Shown here in pieces: positions 61,160-64,000 of a stretch of 64,000 bases of DNA; position 1 is the stretch's first letter, and each line of letters starts with the position of its first letter. The notes below the pieces were generated by a model, which was given only the letters and a program-made list of their open reading frames with translations, was not told the DNA's origin and searched no databases. The stretch covers positions 186,001-250,000 of the forward strand of contig NZ_CAUQKJ010000002.1 in NCBI RefSeq assembly GCF_963518785.1. The letters are read 5' to 3'. This DNA is from an uncultured Campylobacter sp. Lineage in GTDB: Bacteria; Campylobacterota; Campylobacteria; Campylobacterales; Campylobacteraceae. The position numbers and the translations under genes are program-made.

Positions 61160-61777
61160 TTACCGCCCCAAAATTTCAAATTTATCGCCGTGCACCGCGA
61201 TCGCTTCGGCGTTATTTATCGGCACCAATTTTAACTTGCCGCCGTAAGCTTTTAAAATTTCAGCCGTGCTTTGCACGAAGGGCTCCTCGCCGTAGTGCGG
61301 CACGGGGTAAAATTTCACCAGATCAAGCCCTGTTTGCGCCGCAGCCCCGTACTCGCCCGCTTCGTCCATCACGCTCGCGTACTCCACGCTGGGAGCTGCG
61401 ATCATCGCACCCGCCGACTCGCCCACATACACGAGCTCACCGCTTCGGACGCGCTTAGCGATCAGGCCGACAAGATCCTTCTTTTTAAGCTCGCGCAAAA
61501 GATAAAATGTGTTGCCGCCGCTTACGTAAAGCACCTGCGCTGCGCTGATCTTTGCCTTCGCTTCGGCCTCGCTCGCTTTGGAAACGTCTAAAATTTGAAC
61601 CTCAAAACCCATTTTGGCAAACGCCTCTTTCGCCTCGTCCACGTAGCCTCGGTACTCCTCTACGTTTGCGGCGGTCGGGATAAAAAGCACCTCCTTGGCA
61701 CGGATATTTTGCCTCGCATAGTCCTCAAAAAGCGTCGCCGCACCCGCAAAATAGGAGCATAAAAACATCTCTATCAT
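61160..61777 (-). CDS. Peptidase E-like (S51) protein
   Basis: The protein of 205 residues has the type-1 glutamine-amidotransferase-like fold of peptidase E. The nucleophile Ser121 lies in VGESAGAMIAAP and the SGGNTFYLL motif is at 86-94. Peptidase E cleaves Asp-X dipeptides, but many homologues with this length are uncharacterised. The ATG at 61777 (MIEMFLCSYFAG) is preferred since AAAGGAA precedes it; an in-frame ATG five codons upstream touches the site. Confidence 0.85.
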   Translation of the reverse strand: MIEMFLCSYFAGAATLFEDYARQNIRAKEVLFIPTAANVEEYRGYVDEAKEAFAKMGFEVQILDVSKASEAEAKAKISAAQVLYVSGGNTFYLLRELKKKDLVGLIAKRVRSGELVYVGESAGAMIAAPSVEYASVMDEAGEYGAAAQTGLDLVKFYPVPHYGEEPFVQSTAEILKAYGGKLKLVPINNAEAIAVHGDKFEILGR

Positions 61778-62148
61778 TGTTTTTCCTTTCATTAAATTTG
61801 CGCTGATTTAAAGCGCTCGTAAAGCTTGGCCGCAATGACTGCGAGCAAACGTATTTCAAAACGAGTAGATCAAATTCTACCGCGCCCACAAAGCAAGCGC
61901 ACGACAAAAAACGGCGCGGGCGGAATTCTGTCGATAAAAGGGCAAAATTTACCGCCGCAGCAGTTTGCAAACTATGCAAAAACCGAACGCAGCGCAAATC
62001 ACTCCACAATCGCCAACTGCCTGGCGATTTTAAACTTCACTAAAACGACGCGAGCCTGCTAGATTAAGCTGGCTAGAGGAGTCCACCAGAGCGAACGATC
62101 AAAACGATCAAATCAAGCCAATCGATCTAATCAACCAAGGCAAAACGG
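61778..62148. other. Spacer between the S51-type gene and lpxD
   Basis: No gene is supported in about 370 bases. The sequence is less AATT-rich than other spacers. GATCAAAACGATCAAATCAAG near 62097 is a short direct repeat of GATCAAA-type words. Nothing else is seen. Confidence 0.45.
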
Positions 62149-63099
62149 CTAGTGCTTTTTATCTTTAAAAAATCTAACGATCTTAGCCTGCAGCTTGAAC
62201 CACTCGCTAAGCTCCATTATAGGATGCCCTGCGTAGTTTTTGCCGCCCGCTAGATCCTTGCTTATGCCGCCGCGCGCCGCGATCTGAGCGAAATCGCCCA
62301 CGCTTACGTGCCCGCCGCTGCCGCTCTGTCCGCCCATCACGACGTTGCGTCCAAGCGTCGTCGAGCCCGCAAGCCCCACCTGAGAGACGATGAGGCAGTT
62401 TTGCCCAAGCTCACAGTTGTGCCCGATCTGAACGAGATTGTCGATCTTGCTGCCGCGCTTAACGATCGTAGAGCCGAACACCGCGCGGTCAATCGTCGTG
62501 CACGCGCCGATCTCGACCTCGTCTTGCAGCACGACGTTGCCGTTATGATAAATTTTAACGTGCTCGCCCGTTTTGGTGTGCGCATAGCCGAATCCGTCGC
62601 TTCCGATAACGGCGTTTGCGTGGATTATGCAGCGCTCGCCGATGATCGTGTCGTTGTAGATGACAGCGTTTGCGTGGATCACGCAGCCGCTTCCGATATG
62701 CACGTCATCGCCGATATACGCGCCGCTTAAGATGACGCAGTTCTCGCCGATCGTAGAATTTGCGCCGATATGCACATTCTGCCCGATCTGCGCACTAGCG
62801 GCGATATTTGCGGGCGCGCCGCTGCGAATGAGGGGCCTAGCAAAATGCGCGCTTAAAATCGCAAAGGCTAGATGCGGATTTTCGCACTCCAGCGCTCGCA
62901 CGCCGTTTGGGGCTGCGGTGCCGATTTTTACCAGCACGGCAGCCGCTTTGGTGGCAGATAAAAATTTCTCGTTTTTGTCGCTATCGCAGTAGCTTAGCTC
63001 GCTTTGCCTTGCGTTTTGAAGCGAATTTATCGCGGTAATCTCCGCGTCCGCTCCGTTAAGCTCTATATTTAAAATTTCGGCAATTTTTGATAATTTCAT
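62149..63099 (-). CDS. lpxD: UDP-3-O-acylglucosamine N-acyltransferase
   Basis: LpxD adds the N-linked acyl chain in lipid A synthesis, using acyl-ACP. The 316-residue protein has an N-terminal uridine-binding domain (about 1-95) and a left-handed beta-helix of hexapeptide repeats (IGQNVHIGANSTIGENCVI and on), with catalytic His227 in VQIGHNCELG. A C-terminal helical piece ends the protein. AAAGGAG precedes the ATG. The gene 31 bases upstream on the same strand is ilvN. Confidence 0.95.
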   Translation of the reverse strand: MKLSKIAEILNIELNGADAEITAINSLQNARQSELSYCDSDKNEKFLSATKAAAVLVKIGTAAPNGVRALECENPHLAFAILSAHFARPLIRSGAPANIAASAQIGQNVHIGANSTIGENCVILSGAYIGDDVHIGSGCVIHANAVIYNDTIIGERCIIHANAVIGSDGFGYAHTKTGEHVKIYHNGNVVLQDEVEIGACTTIDRAVFGSTIVKRGSKIDNLVQIGHNCELGQNCLIVSQVGLAGSTTLGRNVVMGGQSGSGGHVSVGDFAQIAARGGISKDLAGGKNYAGHPIMELSEWFKLQAKIVRFFKDKKH

Positions 63100-63130
63100 T
63101 TGCGCTCCTTTGATTAAATTTTATCGCCGC

Positions 63131-63601
63131 TTACATATCCAGCGCGACGCTGCCGCCTCGGACGATGTCGATCGGATTGTATTTTTTTATCGTCTTTAAA
63201 AAGCCGTCGATGCGGTCTGCGTCGTCGCACGCCATGATGACGATCTTGCTGTCGTCGCTGTTTGCGATGCTGCCGTTGTAGGCTTTTAAAACGGCATCAA
63301 GCCCCGCTAAATTTTCGCCCAGCGCGATCTTTACCAAAACCATCTCCTTTTCGACGAATTTTGCATCATCGATGACCTTGTAGACGGGAATCAGCTTATG
63401 AAGCTGCTTAGTGATCTGCTCTATGACGCGCTCGTCGCCCGAAGTAACGATGCTAAGGCGCGATAGGCCGGTATTTGGGATCGGCGCAACGGTGAGGCTG
63501 TCGATATTATAGCCGCGTCCCGCAAAAAGCCCCGAGATCCGCGACAAAACGCCGTGCTCATCGGTAACGACGACCGAGATTACTCTTCTTATGCTATTCA
63601 T
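63131..63601 (-). CDS. ilvN: Acetolactate synthase small (regulatory) subunit
   Basis: The 156-residue protein has an N-terminal ACT domain (VVVTDEHGVLSRISGLFAGRGYNIDSLTVAP, split here by reading: GVLSRISGLFAGRGYNI at about 17-33) that binds valine. A C-terminal activation domain follows. I place the start at ATG 63601, one base after the ilvB stop, with CAGGAG upstream; the overlapping TTG at 63619 is less likely. It controls the first common step of branched-chain amino acid synthesis with IlvB. Confidence 0.93.
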   Translation of the reverse strand: MNSIRRVISVVVTDEHGVLSRISGLFAGRGYNIDSLTVAPIPNTGLSRLSIVTSGDERVIEQITKQLHKLIPVYKVIDDAKFVEKEMVLVKIALGENLAGLDAVLKAYNGSIANSDDSKIVIMACDDADRIDGFLKTIKKYNPIDIVRGGSVALDM

Positions 63602-63602
63602 C

Positions 63603-64000
63603 CTAAGACTCCTGCTCAAAAATCATATTATAAAGCGCGCCGCCTGCGGGCACCATTGGCCAGACGTTTTCGAAGCGATCGATCTTGGCCTCGATGACGC
63701 TTACCTTTTTGCTAGCAAGAGCCTGCTTCAGCGCGTCTTCAAATTCCGCTTTTGTGCTAACGCTAAAGCCCACGCCGCCGAAGCCCCCCGCAATTTTTAC
63801 GAAATCAGGCTGCGAGCTAAGATCGGTCGATGAAAAACGCTGCCCGTAAAATAGGCTCTGCCACTGCCTCACCATGCCTAAGAAATTGTTGTTTAATACG
63901 ATATTTACGACGTTTAAGCCGCTCGCGCTCGCCGTCATCAGCTCTTGGATATTCATCAAAATCGAGCCGTCGCCACTGAAATTTATAACCGGTCTGTCTC
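63603..64000 (-). CDS. ilvB: Acetolactate synthase large subunit, C-terminal part (runs off the window)
   Basis: Only the last 132 or so codons are in the window; the gene continues beyond 64000. The end of the TPP-binding domain is present: NFSGDGSILMNIQEL, with GDGS and the following NNNFLGMVRQWQ making the magnesium-TPP motif. VIEAKID and WPMVPAGGAL close the protein. It ends one base before the ilvN start, so the two subunits are cotranscribed. Confidence 0.93.
   Translation of the reverse strand, partial: DRPVINFSGDGSILMNIQELMTASASGLNVVNIVLNNNFLGMVRQWQSLFYGQRFSSTDLSSQPDFVKIAGGFGGVGFSVSTKAEFEDALKQALASKKVSVIEAKIDRFENVWPMVPAGGALYNMIFEQES

Overview
The window is chromosomal DNA of a Campylobacter. 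The evidence is the four-subunit 2-oxoglutarate:acceptor oxidoreductase (oorDABC) beside malate dehydrogenase, a single XerH-type recombinase, a desulforubrerythrin, a DUF2018 gene heading polyprenyl synthase-hemA-proS, and the ubiX-coaD-tmk and lolC/E-secA-lolA orders. The fairly GC-rich coding sequence and the AATT-rich spacers point to the oral C. gracilis / C. rectus / C. showae group. The species is an inference.

Layout. 0.6-3.1 kb: flavodoxin, a glycine-zipper lipoprotein and two tandem cysteine-rich Sel1-like secreted proteins. 3.2-8.4 kb (minus): oorCBAD, mdh, mltG. 8.5-12.2 kb (plus): a large AsmA-like protein and xerH. 13.1-16.9 kb (minus): desulforubrerythrin, SixA-like phosphatase, rhomboid protease, NlpC/P60 lipoprotein. 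17-24.4 kb (plus): murA, moeA, tRNA-Gly(GCC), ubiX, coaD, an unknown gene, tmk, an unknown membrane-anchored protein. 25-28 kb: a 1016-residue TonB-dependent receptor of the haemoglobin/transferrin/lactoferrin class with a TC dinucleotide tract in its signal peptide. 28.9-41 kb (minus): folD, lepB, rpiB, a small coiled-coil protein, apt, dedA, pepA and ychF, then lolC/E and secA. 41.1-44.5 kb (plus): lolA, a tyrosine phosphatase, fxsA, hemC, an unknown secreted protein. 44.8-50.8 kb (minus): a repeat-filled unknown, yjbR, rarA, and a sulfur operon metY-rrf2-cysK. 51-57.7 kb (plus): an unknown, a HAD phosphatase, DUF2018, polyprenyl synthase, hemA, proS. 58.4-64 kb (minus): DUF417 membrane protein, an unknown, mdaB, an S51-type peptidase, lpxD, ilvN and the end of ilvB.

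Most genes are housekeeping: TCA cycle and electron transfer, cell wall and lipoprotein export, haem and quinone precursors, sulfur and branched-chain amino acids. There is no prophage, insertion sequence, CRISPR array or rRNA.

The most unusual signal is not a gene. Short AATT-centred words recur at locus-specific regular spacings in several spacers: about 17 bp at 6.2-6.4 kb, 24 bp at 18.4-18.7 kb, 13-14 bp at 23.5-23.75 kb and 26-27 bp at 59.35-59.53 kb. The same kind of array sits in frame inside conserved genes, as Asn/Lys/Phe/Ser-rich insertions in HemA, RpiB, a HAD phosphatase, the polyprenyl synthase, a SixA-like phosphatase, a tyrosine phosphatase and an unknown protein with decapeptide repeats. 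In most of these genes the spacing is largely a multiple of three. This looks like a degenerate repeat that spreads through both non-coding and coding DNA. Other points of interest are the probably phase-variable receptor, the missing sucCD genes between mdh and oorD, and a CymR-like regulator next to cysK.
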